A stretch of DNA of 64,000 nucleotides from Ariolimax columbianus (GCA_036924085.1 JAVGWX010000007.1:31976953-32040952), one strand, 5' to 3'; positions 11,151 to 22,468 are shown, counted from the first letter of the stretch. Notes: generated by a model from the sequence alone, not told the origin. Program-made: numbers and translations.

Positions 11151-11345
11151 GAAAATGACGCTCCTGACGAAGTGCCGAAGCTTTGAGTTGACTAGCAATA
11201 TCTGCACCTTTTGGGGCGACACATCCGATTTCAGCACATCCATTATTGGACCAGGTTTGCTTACCACTCTTCGATGTCAAATCTCTTAGCTAGACTGCAT
11301 GGTTCCAGGCTGTTTATAAGGCCGCCACTTGAAGTCAGAATAAGA
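11095..11345 (-). mobile_element. Diverged SINE-A copy
   Basis: A (CTT)n-type tail is followed by tagcaatatctgcacctttt, then ggggcgacacatccgatttc, then cttcgatgtcaaatctctta. This matches the minus-strand order of SINE-A with many substitutions. Confidence 0.55.
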
Positions 11346-12175
11346 TCTAGATCAGTTATGAACCAATGCCCACGAAGCAGGCAGCCAGCTACAAGTCGCA
11401 GATTTCTGCTAGCTCACTCATTACTGTATATTGTTTTTTTTTTAACGATGCCAAATCCATTCTTGTACATTTCGATTCCTATCGTGTCATTGATGATCTT
11501 GATCTTGATCTTCATGACCCGTTCCTAAGCGAAGCTGCGGGTTCCAACATCGTATCTAGTGGACCCTGTCTTGGGTCACGGAAGTCAAGTGCGTTGTAAG
11601 TGTTCTTCTAGAGGCACGTAGAATGTTATAAATAGCAAGGGAGTCTGACCAACGTATTAGACATCTTCTCCGTAGTCTCTTCTTACCTCGGGGGTACTAG
11701 ACTGCAGTCCTCGTGCTCCATCGTTTTGTCGTAGCACGTGACCTGAACATCTATGTTTTGCCTTTTTATCATGGATCACCGCATCATTCACTAAGAACAG
11801 TCGTTGTATGTTAGAATTGTGGACACCTTGCACACATTGATCAAGGAGAGTGATTCAGACCAAAAGTCTCCCACAGGGAGGCTTGGGTCACTCTTAATTT
11901 GTCCTCTAGTGATGTTGACTTGCCACTTGGGACAGGCCGCACGAGACGAGAGAGTGAAGATAAAAAGTAGCTCAGTTAATCCTTACTAAAGATAGCGCTA
12001 GCAAAATTAATTATGCCATCATCGTCTACGATGGACGGCGGCCTTTGCCTTTCCTTTGAGTGATTGTGTTAGCGTCCATGTCTCAGCCCCGTAGCACATC
12101 GCAGAGAGTACCTTGTAATGGAAGAAGGAGGCTCAGAGGACCTGGTCAGGTCAAACGTCTAGGTTTGTACCTGGT
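11345..12175. other. No recognisable feature
   Basis: Unassigned sequence. Around 11,490-11,520 there is a short run of gatcttgatcttgatcttc. No protein domain recognised. Confidence 0.35.
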
Positions 12176-12176
12176 A

Positions 12177-12178
<2 letters not shown>

Positions 12179-12208
<30 letters not shown>

Positions 12209-12577
12209 CTTCTTCTTCTTCTTCTTCTGCGTTCGTTCTCAATCTCCCACTGCCAAACCCTGAAAGCGTTTAAGAAGCAGAATGTAGTCCAGAAAACGGA
12301 ATGCGTTGTGTCGTAGTTTACAGCTTGACTGCGATATTTGCACCTTTCGGTCCAACACATCCGACTTCAGCAAGCATTTTTTGAGTACCGGGTTAGCATT
12401 CCCTCTTCGATCCCTTCTCCTTAGCCAGTATGCCCTGCTACAGCCTGTTATCCAGGATCACCACATGGAGATGTAGCAGGGTCTTGTCAGCTCTGGTTCG
12501 CTGGCCCTGACGCTAGCAGTCAGCTATGGGTCGCTGACCACTGCAGCTCATGCGCTGCTCAGCATCTTGATCCCTGT
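12179..12577 (-). mobile_element. SINE-A, near full length, (GAA)n tail
   Basis: The minus-strand sense order is head (gatcaagatgctgagcagcg), body (ggatcaccacatggag region), core (GCTGAAGTCGGATGTGTTGG), then a terminal gggagattgagaacgaacgc and a (GAA)n tail, seen here as (CTT)17 at 12,179-12,229. This is close to the consensus I read from the other copies. No ORF is encoded. I did not find a clear target-site duplication at this copy. Confidence 0.85.
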
Positions 12578-13385
12578 CACTGGTTTACAAATCTACTCAT
12601 AACATGGGACAAGACTGGGACAATGAGTACGGACAAGGAGAAAACCAGATACAAAGTTATTCAAAACATGGGATAAGACAGGGACAAAGTACAGACAGGG
12701 AGAAAACCAGATACAAAGATATCAGAAAGAAGCAAAAGTCACGTGTATAGAAAATCGCAGCTCTACTTTAAACAACAACGAAAATTGGTCCCAAAAAATC
12801 AAGAGACCAATGACTATGACAGTACAAATATTAACTAAAAGAAAACCTTGTGATAGAACACTAACAAAATTATAAAAATGAAGATTCTGATGACTTGCAT
12901 CTTCTCGGTGGCAATGTATGAATGGTCAATCACACAAACACTAAGGGGAAAATATTGAATCTTTTAAGTTCTGTAGGTGGTCGCTCAAAATACAAAGGAT
13001 AGAGACAAAGAAAAAGGCAACAATCTTGCAGGAGCTCGATAAAGAACAAAACTTGTTAGTGAATACAATTACTGTCTGCGGTCGTACGACTTTGTTTCCA
13101 ATACTGGGATAGTCAAGGGGTTTTAAAGGTTGAGGAATACTGGCCGCTTCCCCACTGCTGTTGCCTCGTCGAGTGCTTGCTATGTTTGTGTTTTTAACTC
13201 CCAAAATCAGAACAACAAATGCCTTAACGGTGATTCCATCCGCTGCCTTTACTGTCAGGAGGCAGACACCGAAACCATTCGCCCATGAGCTCAACGTAAA
13301 ATGGTAAAATGAACAACTCAAAATTACATTTATAGGATAATATCGTCAACTGAACATATACAAAAGAGATACATTGGTAATTTAG
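12578..13385. other. No recognisable feature (short internal duplication)
   Basis: A short direct duplication (acatgggacaagactgggac and acatgggataagacagggac) lies at about 12,602-12,720. The rest shows no family or domain. Minus-strand frames at 12,941-13,321 and 13,224-13,484 have no recognisable motif. Confidence 0.35.
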
Positions 13386-13389
13386 ACTG

Positions 13390-13856
13390 ATGTAAATCCC
13401 AAATAGAGAGTTGTCTGTCAATGTGGACATTTGAACGCCGCAAACGGAGATGTATTTGTCAATTTTGACATCTGAAGATCTCAAATAGAGATGTTTCTGT
13501 CAATGTTGGCATCTGAACACTCCAAACAGAGATGTGTCTGCCAATTTTGACATCGGAACACCCCACAATGATATGCATCTGTCAAATTTGATTTTTCTGA
13601 ACAATACATACAGAGATGTGTCTGTCAATTTTGACATCTGAACAACACACACATAGAGATGTGTCAGTCAATTTTGACATCTGAACAACACACACATAGA
13701 GATGTGTTAGTCAATTTTGACATTGAAACACCCCAGACAGAATTGTGTCTATCAATTTGGACATCTGAACACCCCAAACAGAAGTGTGTATCAATTTGGA
13801 CATCTGAACACCATAAATAGAGATGTGTCTGTCCATTTGAACATATGACCACCATG
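13390..13856. repeat. 43-bp minisatellite
   Basis: The unit is 43 bp, gagatgtgtctgtcaatttt plus gacatctgaacaacacacacata. Unit starts at 13,656 and 13,699 fix the period. About 11 units with moderate divergence are present. The array abuts a SINE-A copy. Confidence 0.9.
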
Positions 13857-13890
13857 CGAATTTCAAAACAGAGACTGTTCTCAAATTCGT

Positions 13891-14236
13891 TCTGCCAAGA
13901 CCCTTCTACACCTCCACGTGGTGATCCTGGATAACAAGCTGCAGCACGGCAGACTGGATAAGGAGAAGGGATCGAAGAGAGAATACTAACCCAGTACTAA
14001 AAAAATGCTTGCTGAAGTCAGATGTGTTGGACCGAAAGGTGCAAATATCGCAGTCGAGCTGTAAACTACAACACAACGCATTACGTTCTCTGGACTACAT
14101 TCTGATACTTAAGCCCTTCAGAGTTTGTTAGCGGGAGATTGAGAACGAACGCAGAAGAAGAAGAAGAAGAAGAAGAAGAAGAAGAAGAAGAAGAAGAAGA
14201 AGAAGAAGAAGAAGAAGAAGAAGAAGAAGAAGAAAT
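13891..14236 (+). mobile_element. SINE-A, 5'-truncated, long (GAA)n tail
   Basis: The element starts within the body (tctgccaagaccc), runs through ggtgatcctggataacaagc, the core gctgaagtcagatgtgttgg and gattgagaacgaacgc, and ends in an uninterrupted (GAA)n run of about 80 bases at 14,156-14,235. It lies tail-to-tail with the next copy. Confidence 0.85.
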
Positions 14237-14530
14237 TCTTTCTCAAACTTCCGCAATCAAGCCCCGAAAATGATTTTGCATGTAGCAGGATGTAGCCCAG
14301 GGAACGTAATGCTTTATGTCGTAATTTACAGATTGACAGCGATATTTGCACTTTCTGGTCCGACACATCCGACTTCAGCATAGCATTTTTTAGATACCGG
14401 TTTAGCTTTCCTAATTCCATCCCTTCTCCTAAGTCAGTCTGCCCTGTTTTAGCCTGTTATCCATGATCACCGTGTGGATATGGCGAACGGTTTTAGTAGC
14501 TTTGGGTCGCTGCCCGCTACACCTTATGTC
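14237..14530 (-). mobile_element. SINE-A, inverted partner
   Basis: Directly after the (GAA)n run the family reads in the opposite direction: ttctcaaacttccgcaatca, cagattgacagcgatatttg, gacacatccgacttcagc, then gcctgttatccatgatcacc. It is more diverged than its neighbour and is 5'-incomplete near 14,530. Confidence 0.8.
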
Positions 14531-14850
14531 ATGGTGTCAAGTGGTTTCCTCAATGCGTTGCCTATCCAACACAAACGCCTATCCAGACATCAGGTTCCAC
14601 GATAAGTCGGGTACCTATTGACGGCATGTCTCCATTGGAGCATGCAGATGTTGGGAGTGGAACACTATTCCATTGACGTAACAAGCAGGTGCTCTACTAC
14701 CGTGCTGATCAGATGTCCAACTGATATGATCCAAATGGACGAAGAGACGTAAGGAAACATTACAAGACATGACAAGCCCAGGGCTTAACAAGTCCGTCTA
14801 AGGGCTCATAGACCAAGGGTAATACGATTCGGTTGCGGAAGTTCGAGAAT
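14530..14850 (-). mobile_element. Possible tRNA-headed SINE remnant
   Basis: On the minus strand the stretch at about 14,725-14,690 reads gatcagcacggtagtagagc, then acctgcttg, which resembles a tRNA A-box region. Downstream minus-strand sequence includes gggtacccgac-like parts reminiscent of family D. The element is not defined by a second clear copy here. Confidence 0.3.
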
Positions 14851-14854
14851 GAAC

Positions 14855-15110
14855 AAAGAAGAAGAAGAAGAAGAAGAAGAAGAAGAAGAAGAAAAAAGAA
14901 AAAGAAGAAGAAGACAAAGAAGAAAAAGAAAATTAATAAAAAGAAGAAGAAGACTACGAAGAACAAGAAGAAAACGAAGAAGAAGACCAAGAAGAAGAAG
15001 AAAAAGAAGAAGATGAAGAAGAAGAAAAAGAAGAATAAGAAGAACGATAATAATAATAAGAAGAAGACCAAGAAGAAGAACAGTAAGATAACGACGAAGA
15101 CGAAAAAGAA
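14855..15110. repeat. Diverged (GAA)n tract, about 250 bp
   Basis: The purine tract follows ttcgagaatgaacaaagaag, which resembles the end of SINE-A before its tail, so it may be an expanded and decayed retroelement tail. Lysine-rich or phenylalanine-rich frames here are compositional. Confidence 0.8.
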
Positions 15111-15309
15111 TACTTTTCTAGTGGTTTCATGATAAATGTGTCGACCGAGGTCCCTGTGGACTCATTGAAGTGTGTCGAGTACTGCCGTGCATTGGCACTG
15201 AGGCCGCGATGATTAAAGATATCACTCAGTTTGTGAGCGGTGTGTCGTGATGATGCTGCTAACTGAATAGGGCCCAATCTGTCCCGGATGATGTGTTAGT
15301 CCATTATTG

Positions 15310-15500
15310 GCTCATGGGTTGTCAGTAAACAGGGTGACGGGCACCATGATGTGAGCCCGATTCAAATCTGTTTCCTGGCTGCATCCTTAATGGACTAAGA
15401 CACGAAAGAAATATTAGTCCCACGGCCTGTTAGACGCCGTCTTTATTGCTCTTCGAATTCTGGATATCGTCATTTGACCTTATCATGTCAAGGAGCATCA
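15310..15500 (+). mobile_element. Family H repeat, diverged copy
   Basis: The stretch agtcccacggcctgttagac followed by gccgtctttattgctc and a later ccttatcatgtc parallels gacccgcagcctgttaggcg, gccatctatgctgtcc and gttatgccatgtc at 18,520-18,595. A preceding cccgattcaaatctg could be a tRNA B box. The copy is diverged, so confidence is moderate. Confidence 0.45.
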
Positions 15501-15749
15501 TGTCTCTGCTGTATCAGAGAATCACCTGTATCGATCACCTGTATATATCACCTGAGCGATATGTCAAATGACATTTTCAGGATAATAAAGACAAGGTAGC
15601 AGGGAAAACAACTGATGACAAAAGCGAAAACATCATGATGAGATCTAGTAAATTTTTGTGCATACCACTTTATCATCTACGGCACCTAAATACAATTTGT
15701 AAAGACACAATAAAGAACGAGATTTACATAATGGGAAAACCTACTTCTT

Positions 15750-16325
15750 TGTTCGTTCTCAATATCCCGCTACCAAGCCCCGAAAGTTCTCAATCTCCCG
15801 CTACCAAGCCCTAAACGTTCTCAATATCCCGCTTCCAAGCCCTGAACGTTCTCAATCTCCCGCTACCAAGCCCTAAACGTTCTCAATATCCCGCTACCAA
15901 GCCCTGAACGTTCTCAATCTCCCGCTACCAAGCCCTAAACGTTCTCAATATCCCGCTACCAAGCCCTGAACGTTCTCAATCTCCCGCTACCAAGCCCAGA
16001 AAATGCTGTTGCAAGTAGTAGGATGTAGTCAGGAGAAAGGACAGCGTTATGTCGTAGTTCACAGCTTGACTGCGATATTGCACCTTTCGGTTCGATATAT
16101 CCGACTTCAGCAGGCAATTTTGAGTGCCGGATTGCCTTCCCTCTTCGATCCCATCTACTAAGCTAGTCTGCTCTTTTGCTGTCTTCTGTCCAAGATCACT
16201 GCGTGGAGGTGTAAAAGGGTCTTTGGCAGCTTTTTTTCGCATGCCCTGACACAAGCAATCAGCTATTAGCCGCTGACGGCGACGGCTCATGTACTTCTCA
16301 GCGTCTTGATACAATAATGGGAACA
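15750..16325 (-). mobile_element. SINE-A with internally amplified 31-bp end segment
   Basis: A SINE-A copy in minus orientation, with its 3' end segment present eight times (15,755-16,002). The rest of the element follows: gcttgactgcgatattgcac, cgacttcagcaggc, ccaagatcactgcgtgg, then cagcgtcttgatac. The body is diverged from consensus. Confidence 0.85.
15755..16002. repeat. 31-bp tandem array derived from SINE-A 3' end (62-bp dimer)
   Basis: Units start at 15,755, 15,786, 15,817, 15,848, 15,879, 15,910, 15,941 and 15,972 (gttctcaatMtcccgctacc plus aagccctRaac). Two variants alternate (ctaaac before aatatc, ctgaac before aatctc), so the real period after the first units is a 62-bp dimer. The unit is the terminal sequence of SINE-A next to its tail. 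Confidence 0.92.
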
Positions 16326-16419
16326 TGGTGTTAGGCCAGTGGAGTAAATTTTTTAACGACAAACTAGAGGTGATATCGTTAACCTTCTCGCAGGCCGGCG
16401 AAACATTTCCAAATTATTC

Positions 16420-16560
16420 TGGTGTCCAATTGTTGAGGATTGGTAGATCTCATGGTCGTTTTGCGATCGAAGAAATACGCACCAACTGGGAACTGAACCC
16501 TAATCGCTCGGTTCGAATCCCAGTGCACTAATCACTGCGCTACCTAGACTATAAATATGG
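16420..16560 (-). mobile_element. tRNA-derived SINE head
   Basis: Read on the minus strand from about 16,550: GTCTAGGTAGCGCAGTGATT, then AGTGCACTGGG and, about 35 bases on, AGGGTTCAGTTCCCAG. The A-box and B-box spacing matches a tRNA-derived SINE head. A following body to about 16,330 is possible but has no second copy in this window. Confidence 0.6.
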
Positions 16561-16960
16561 TTGAATTTATAGTACATTTTAAATCAAGTATTGAGTGCCA
16601 ATCTTTATCGCACATTCGATGTATCCTTCTCTCTGGCGCTTTACCTCTCATTGTTCTCTCTCCCTCTCTCTCTCTCTCTCTTACTCTCTTTCTATGACAC
16701 ACCATCGTCTCACATACTGTCAAACTGTCTCTGTATTCTGATGTATTTATTCAAATTTATATTGAAATCAAACAAACTAAGCATCAATATTCCGCTGGCG
16801 AACATTCTACTGCAGACTCAAGTACCATATCGTTAAAATAGAATTCGAAATGATTTAATACATGTTTATACGATAATCAGGGTCCAAGATAAATTATATT
16901 TAAATGCTGTAATCGTCAGTAACCTAAAGATAACAGCTAGTGTCTGAGCCGGCGATCCAG
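16560..16960. other. AT-rich sequence with short CT microsatellite
   Basis: A short (CT)n run lies at about 16,655-16,690. Otherwise nothing is recognised. Confidence 0.4.
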
Positions 16961-16964
16961 GGCT

Positions 16965-17450
16965 GCCAAGAACCTATTCCACCTCTACCAGGTGATCCTG
17001 GGATACATGCTGAAACAGGGCAGACTTGCTGAGTAGAAGGGATCATAAAGGGAAGGCTAACTCGGTACTCAAAAGGGAAGGCGAACTCGGTACTCAAAAG
17101 GGAAGGCTAACTCGGTACGCAAAAGGGAAGGCTAACTCGGTACTCAAAAGGGAAGGCTAACTTGGTACTCAAAAGGGAAGGCTAACTTGGTACTCAAAAG
17201 GGAAGGCTAACTCGGTACTCAAAAGGGAAGGCTAACTCGGTACTCAAAAGGGAAGGCTAACTTGGTACTCAAAAGGGAAGGCTAACTTGGTACTCAAAAG
17301 GGAAGGCTAACTCGGTACTCAAAAATGCTTGCTGTCAAATATCGCAATCAAGCTATACACTACGAAACAGTGGTTGCCTTTCGCCTGTTACTTGCAAACC
17401 TCTTTTCAGGATTCGGTATCAGGGGTTTGAGAACGGACAACGAAGATGGG
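16965..17450 (+). mobile_element. SINE-A with internally amplified 25-bp middle segment
   Basis: A plus-oriented SINE-A. The body (aagaacctattccacctcta, gtgatcctgggatacatgct) leads into eleven copies of a 25-bp middle segment, then atgcttgctgtcaaatatcg, where the core has lost its aagtcggatg part. The diverged end is gggtttgagaacggacaacg with only a trace of a tail. Confidence 0.85.
17050..17327. repeat. 25-bp tandem array derived from the middle of SINE-A
   Basis: The unit gggaaggctaactcggtact plus caaaa occurs about 11 times with a perfect 25-bp period. Few substitutions occur (ctcgg or cttgg, tactc or tacgc). The same words occur once in ordinary SINE-A copies, as gggaatgctaacccggtact plus caaaa. 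Confidence 0.95.
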
Positions 17451-17467
17451 GAAGACTTTAACATGTT

Positions 17468-17785
17468 TATAAAAGTAAAAGTAAAGTAAAGTAAAGTAAA
17501 GTAATGTAAAGTAAAGTAACCCATAGCATTACTGCCGTAGGGGTATGAGGTGTTAGCGATCTCACATTTCAAAGGCTCGGCTAAATGAGGGCGGTAGCCA
17601 TCTCCTCTCCCTCGCCGCTTTTACTTCCCGGACTAAACCGGTACCCATTTAATGCTGGGTCGACTCGAGGGCCCTTGCGGTTTGAAAAAACATTATCGCA
17701 TCAACTGTGAAATGAACCCAGGATCACTCAGAAACGAAGACAGAGCGCTAACCAATGCACTACGCTGCTCCTTAAAAGCACAGCC
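17468..17785 (-). mobile_element. Family D SINE, near full length, (TTTAC)n tail
   Basis: On the minus strand the head near 17,775 reads GCGTAGTGCATTGGTTAGCG, then GATCCTGGGTTCATTTC, which are A-box-like and B-box-like. The body contains aaatgggtaccggtttagtc and gatggctaccgccctcattt. The end is atgctatgggttactttact followed by TTTAC steps down to 17,468. A 5'-truncated sense copy lies at 52,708-52,882 with the same tail. This is a clear tRNA-derived SINE with a pentanucleotide tail. Confidence 0.8.
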
Positions 17786-17834
17786 GCGTAAAAAAAATAA
17801 ACGGGCACAGCTACATATTAATTAAAGAAAGGTC

Positions 17835-18025
17835 CATATTTTTTTTTTAGACTGAGAGTGGGGAATACATGGAATGCATTGCCACAGGAAATAGTGGCGG
17901 CAGGATAAGCTAATGCATTCAAGAATAGCTTCATGCAGAAAGTTATTTTAGATCAAGTATAGTAGACGAAAGTGGTTGTATGCAAACTCTGCAGTCTTCT
18001 AAACCAGTGTAAAGACGTTGAGTTA
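17835..18025 (+). mobile_element. CR1/L2-like LINE 3' end (copy 2)
   Basis: The order is the same as in copy 1: gactgagagtgg, ggaatgcattgccacaggaa, gtggttgtatgc, then cagtcttctaaaccagtgta and agacgttgagttaag. It is truncated to the last ~190 bases and has frame damage. Confidence 0.7.
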
Positions 18026-18329
18026 AGAATACCGATTTGAAGACACATACACGCGCCCTTCGGAGGATGACGTATCGTAGGATGACGTATGAAGATACAA
18101 ACAAACAGTAGAACGTCTTCTCAAGGCATGTCAGCACCAAATGAGAAGTTAGGTGACAGCGATGCCTTCCTCAAAAAGACGAGAACCTGAAATCGACGAT
18201 TTTCACCCTAAAACACACCGTCACATTTATGACGGAAATGCGAGTATTCCAGGAAAGTGCTTTTTAGGGACTATTGATGCCTTGGACAGACGGTCACATT
18301 TCGGAGTTCTTAGACGACATATGCTTCTA

Positions 18330-18690
18330 CAGTGGCAGATGCCCCTGTGCAGGTGCCAGCTCTGGTATGAGTTTTATGTAGCTGGGATAAGGATTTCCTG
18401 CTTATCGGGCTAGGTTCGAGGAGCTTAATACTCCACTGCGCACGGACAATCGCTTACGGAGGGTGTTTAACCGATGTGCGAGTTCATTTTAATAAATTCA
18501 AACACTAGAGCAAAGTAGACCCGCAGCCTGTTAGGCGCCATCTATGCTGTCCAAACATACGACCGAACCATGTCCGGTGTTATGCCATGTCACAGTTAGT
18601 CTCTCTGTGAGGCAGTGGTGCTATTCTTGTCTTTGTCATACACCAACACCACGGCAGACCACATGGGTAACATTTATAGTGCAAGTTTTT
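18330..18690 (+). mobile_element. Family H repeat (copy in sense as written)
   Basis: This 360-bp stretch is matched in inverted orientation at 29,395-29,765. Shared words include ggcagatgcccctgtgcagg, cttaatactccactgcg, aaacactagagcaaagtaga, cccgcagcctgttagg and aggcagtggtgctattcttg. No tRNA head or protein is evident, and no terminal inverted repeats were seen. It could be a SINE or a LINE 3' part. Confidence 0.65.
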
Positions 18691-18995
18691 ATTGGTGTTT
18701 TATGAATATGGTATTTTGGAAGTAGTGAAGTCTTGGACATACCAACACATGTATAGTGCAAGTATTTATTGGTGTTTCATGAATATGGTTTTTTGGAAGT
18801 AGTGAAGTCTTGGACATACCAACACATTTATAGTGCAAGTATTTATTGGTGTTTCATGAATATGGTTTTTTGGAAGTAGTGAAGTCTTGGACATACCAAC
18901 ACATTTATAGTGCAAGTATTTATTGGTGTTTCATGAATATGGTTTTTTGGAAGTAGTGAAGTCTTGGACATACCAACACATTTATATTGCAATTA
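18668..18995. repeat. 77-bp minisatellite
   Basis: The unit is 77 bp, caacacatttatagtgcaag through gaagtcttggacatac, about 4.2 copies. Starts at 18,820 and 18,897 fix the period. Internal units are almost identical while the edge units are diverged. Confidence 0.92.
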
Positions 18996-19414
18996 TATTT
19001 AACTATTTCAGGAATTTGTTTTTAGGGACGGAAGATGCCTTGCTTGGACAGTCGAATTTGTAGTACACATATCTATGGTTTGTTTGAGTGATTCGCTGCA
19101 TGAAGGCGGGAGATGCAGGGTTCAAATTTTGAAATGTGTAATAAAAATATATTGAATTGTTTCAGGATAGATTTTCACGTTGACGAGCAATAGTTGAGCA
19201 AAAACTGTTAAGTATGCATAGGGAAAATTTACAATTATGACTAAACTTGACTTAGTCTTCTATCATTGGGTAACGATTTACAATTTTTTTTTTCTGGTAC
19301 ATTTTATAACCAGTCCATTTTCTAACCCATCCTCAGTAGACACTCTAGGTAGGTCACATTCGACAAGTTCATTATTCCCATTTCGAGAATTCGTACGACT
19401 AACTACTATTACTA

Positions 19415-19485
19415 CTACTATTACTTCATCATTGCTACTTCTACTACTGAAACTATTACTACTATTACTACTACTACTACTACTT

Positions 19486-19520
<35 letters not shown>

Positions 19521-19975
19521 GCTGCTCCTGCTGCTACAGTTACTCATACTACCGCTACAAGTACTTATACTATCTCTACTACTACTGCTACTAATACAAC
19601 CAATACTGCTACTAGTACTACTACTACAACTACTACTACTACTGCTACTATCACTACTACTATTACTACTTCTATTACTACTACTGCTACTACTACTACT
19701 GCAAGTACTGCTGCTATTACTACTGCAACTACTGGTACTTCAAGTACTACTGCTACTACTACTACTACTACAACTACTACTACTACAATTACTACTACAA
19801 CTACCATAACTACTATTGCTACTTCTACTGCTACTACTGCAACAACTCGTACTTCAAGTACTACTGCTACTACTAATACTACTACTACAACTACTTCTAC
19901 TACAATTACTACTACAATTACCATAACTACTATTGCTACTTCTACTGCTACTACTGCTGCTAACACTACTACTAC
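19415..19975. repeat. (ACT)n trinucleotide block
   Basis: Interrupted ACT/CTA repeat with scattered GCT, ATT and ACA variants. Homopolymeric frames (Leu on plus, Val/Ser on minus) are artefacts. It is directly joined to the TC block. Confidence 0.93.
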
Positions 19976-19984
19976 ACACACACA

Positions 19985-21045
19985 CTTTATCGCTTCCTCA
20001 TCTTTTCTTTCTCTCCATCTCTTTCTCTCTCTTCTCTCTCTTCTCTCTCTCCATCTCTCTCCATCTCTCTCTCTCTCTCCATCTCTCTCTCTATCTCTCT
20101 CTGTCTCTTTCTTTCTCTCTCTCTCTCTCTGTCTCTTTCTCTCTCTTTCTCTCTCTATCTCTCTCTATCACTCTTTCTCTTTTTCTCTATCTCTCTCTTT
20201 CTCTCTCTCTTTCTCCCTATTTCTCTCTCTTTCTCTCTATCTCTCTCTCCCTCTCTCTCTATCTGTCTCTTTTTCTCTCTATATCTCTCTCTCTCTCTAT
20301 CTATCTCTGTCTCTTTCTCTCTATGTTTCTCTCTCCATCTCTCTCTCTCCATCTCTCTCTACCTCTCTCTATCTCTCTCTGGTTCTTTCTCTCTCTCTCC
20401 ATCTCTCGCTATCTGTCTCTTTTTCTCTCTCTGTCTCTTTCTCTCTCTCTCTCTCTCCATCTCTCTCTCTATCTCTCTCCATCTATCTCTCTTTTTCTCT
20501 TTATATCTCTCTCCCTCTCTCTCTCTATCTATCTCTGTCTCTTTCTCTCTATATCTCTCTCCATCTCTCTCTCCATCTCTATCTACCTCTCTCTATCTCT
20601 CTCTGTCTCTTTCTCTCACTCACTCTCTCTCTCTCCATCTCTCTCTATCTCTCTCCACCTCTCTCTCTCTCTTTCTCTCTATATCTCTCTTTCCATCTCT
20701 CTCTATCTCTGTCTCTTTCTCTCTATATATCTCTCTCTTTTCTCTCTCTCTTTTTTCTTTCTCCCTCTATCTCTCTCTCTTTCTCACTCTCTCTCTCCAT
20801 CTCTCTCTCTTTTCTCTTTCCATCTCTCTCTCTTTCTCTCTCTGTCTCCTTCTCTCTCTATCTCTCACTCTCCATCTCTCTCTCTCTCTCTCTGTCTCTC
20901 TTCTCTCTCTCGCTCTCTCTCTCTCTTTTCTCTCTCAATCTCTCTCTATCTCTCTCTCTCTCTGTCTCTTTCACTCTTTCTCTCTCTCCATCTCTCTCTC
21001 TCCATCTCTCTCTCACTCTCTCTCTCTCTCTCTCTCCTTCACTTC
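19985..21045. repeat. (TC)n-rich block, about 1.05 kb
   Basis: CT dinucleotides are interrupted by regular ttt, cca and tat steps (tctctctttctctctatctc). The 390-codon frame (19,933-21,105) of Ser and Leu results from composition. Polypyrimidine tracts of this length are candidates for triplex DNA. Confidence 0.93.
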
Positions 21046-21279
21046 CATGAGAAATCAATAAACAAAACTCAGCCAGTCCAGAAAATACACCGAGCTACAG
21101 TTTAGGACCAATAAGACGACAGGAAAGGGGTGGGGCTTATCTTGATTAATGTCACTGGAAGCTTCAGCAGACCAGGCCAGGAATCGACAATCAATAAAGC
21201 CAAAGATCAAATCTCCAGCAGTGCTGGAACCCAACCAGATCACGTTATATCGAATGGTCAAATTTGAAGATAGATGGTT

Positions 21280-21818
21280 TGTTGTTACTGTTGTTGTTGT
21301 TGATGATGTTGTTGTTGCTGTTATTATTGTTGCTGTTGTTGCTGTTGTTGATGGTGTTGTTGTTATTGCTGGTTTTCTTGTTGATGGTGCTGTTATTGTT
21401 GACGGTTGTTATTGCTGTTGTTGTTACTGTTGTTGTTGATGATGAGGTTGTTGTTGCTGTTGTTATTGTTGCTGTTGTTGATGGTATTGTTGTTATTGCT
21501 GGTTTTCTTGTTGATGGTGCTGTTATTGTTCACTGTTGTTATTGCTGTTGTTGATGTTGTTCTTGCTGATGTTCTTATTTGCTGTTCTTGCTGCTGTTGT
21601 TGTATATGTTGTTGTTGTTATTATGGTTGTTTATGCTGTTGTTATTGTTGCCGTTGTTATTGTTGTTGTTGTTGTTGTTGTTGTTGCTGCTGTTGTTGTT
21701 ATTGCTGTTGTTGATGTTGTTCGGGCTGATGTTCTTATTTGCTGTTCTTGGTGCTGTTGTTGTATATGTTGTTGTTGTTATTATGGTTGCTGATGCTGTT
21801 GTTATTGTTGTTGTTGTT

Positions 21819-21853
<35 letters not shown>

Positions 21854-21870
21854 TGTTGTTGTTATTAAAC
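21280..21870. repeat. (TTG)n trinucleotide block
   Basis: TTG repeats are interrupted by GCT, ATT and GAT, with larger repeated phrases (ttgctggttttcttgttgat at two places, about 120 bases apart). The Leu/Val/Cys frames are compositional. Confidence 0.93.
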
Positions 21871-22009
21871 GCTACTCGTTTGAGGTAAGTTAATTTTTGA
21901 TATTTTTTTGGTAGCTGCTTACGCTCGCTCTAAATACATCACAAACGCTGCTTGACAAGGTGGGCCGGATTCCTCCTGGCTGTAGTGCAACTCAAGGTTT
22001 CTCAGGAAG

Positions 22010-22372
22010 GTTGTCGTCTTCCTTCGTTCTTTATCTCGTACTACCAAGCTCTGAAAAGGGCTTTGCAGGCAGCACATGTTGTCCGAAGAGATGAATTCGT
22101 TGTGTCGTAGTTTACAGCTTGATTGCGATATTTGCACATTTCAGTCCGACACATCCGACTTCAGCAGGGATTTGTGGGTACCGGGTTAGCCTTCTCTCTT
22201 CAATTCCTTCTCCTTAGTCTACAAGGTCTGTTGCAGTCTATTATTCAAGTTCACCGTGTGGAGGTTTAGAATGGTCTTGGCAGCTCTGGATCGACGACCG
22301 TGACTCTAGCAGTCCTCTTTTGGTCGCAGACTGCTGCAGCTCATACACTGCTCAGCATATTGATCCTAGTAA
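22010..22372 (-). mobile_element. SINE-A, full-length but diverged
   Basis: Minus orientation: cttcgttctttatctcgtac, cagcttgattgcgatatttg, gacacatccgacttcagcag, gttcaccgtgtggaggttta, ctgctcagcatattgatcc. There is no long GAA tail, and no clear flanking duplication was found. Confidence 0.8.
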
Positions 22373-22468
22373 TGCTGTATGCACTATATAGCACATAACA
22401 CACAAGTACAGACACCATTACACGGTATGGAACCGATTGATGAGAACGTAGATGTTGCTGGATCCATG

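Noticed and set aside
19933..21105. 390-codon plus-strand frame, the longest in the window
   Set aside because: It consists of Leu/Ser from the TC block. Low complexity, no domain, no sign of codon selection.
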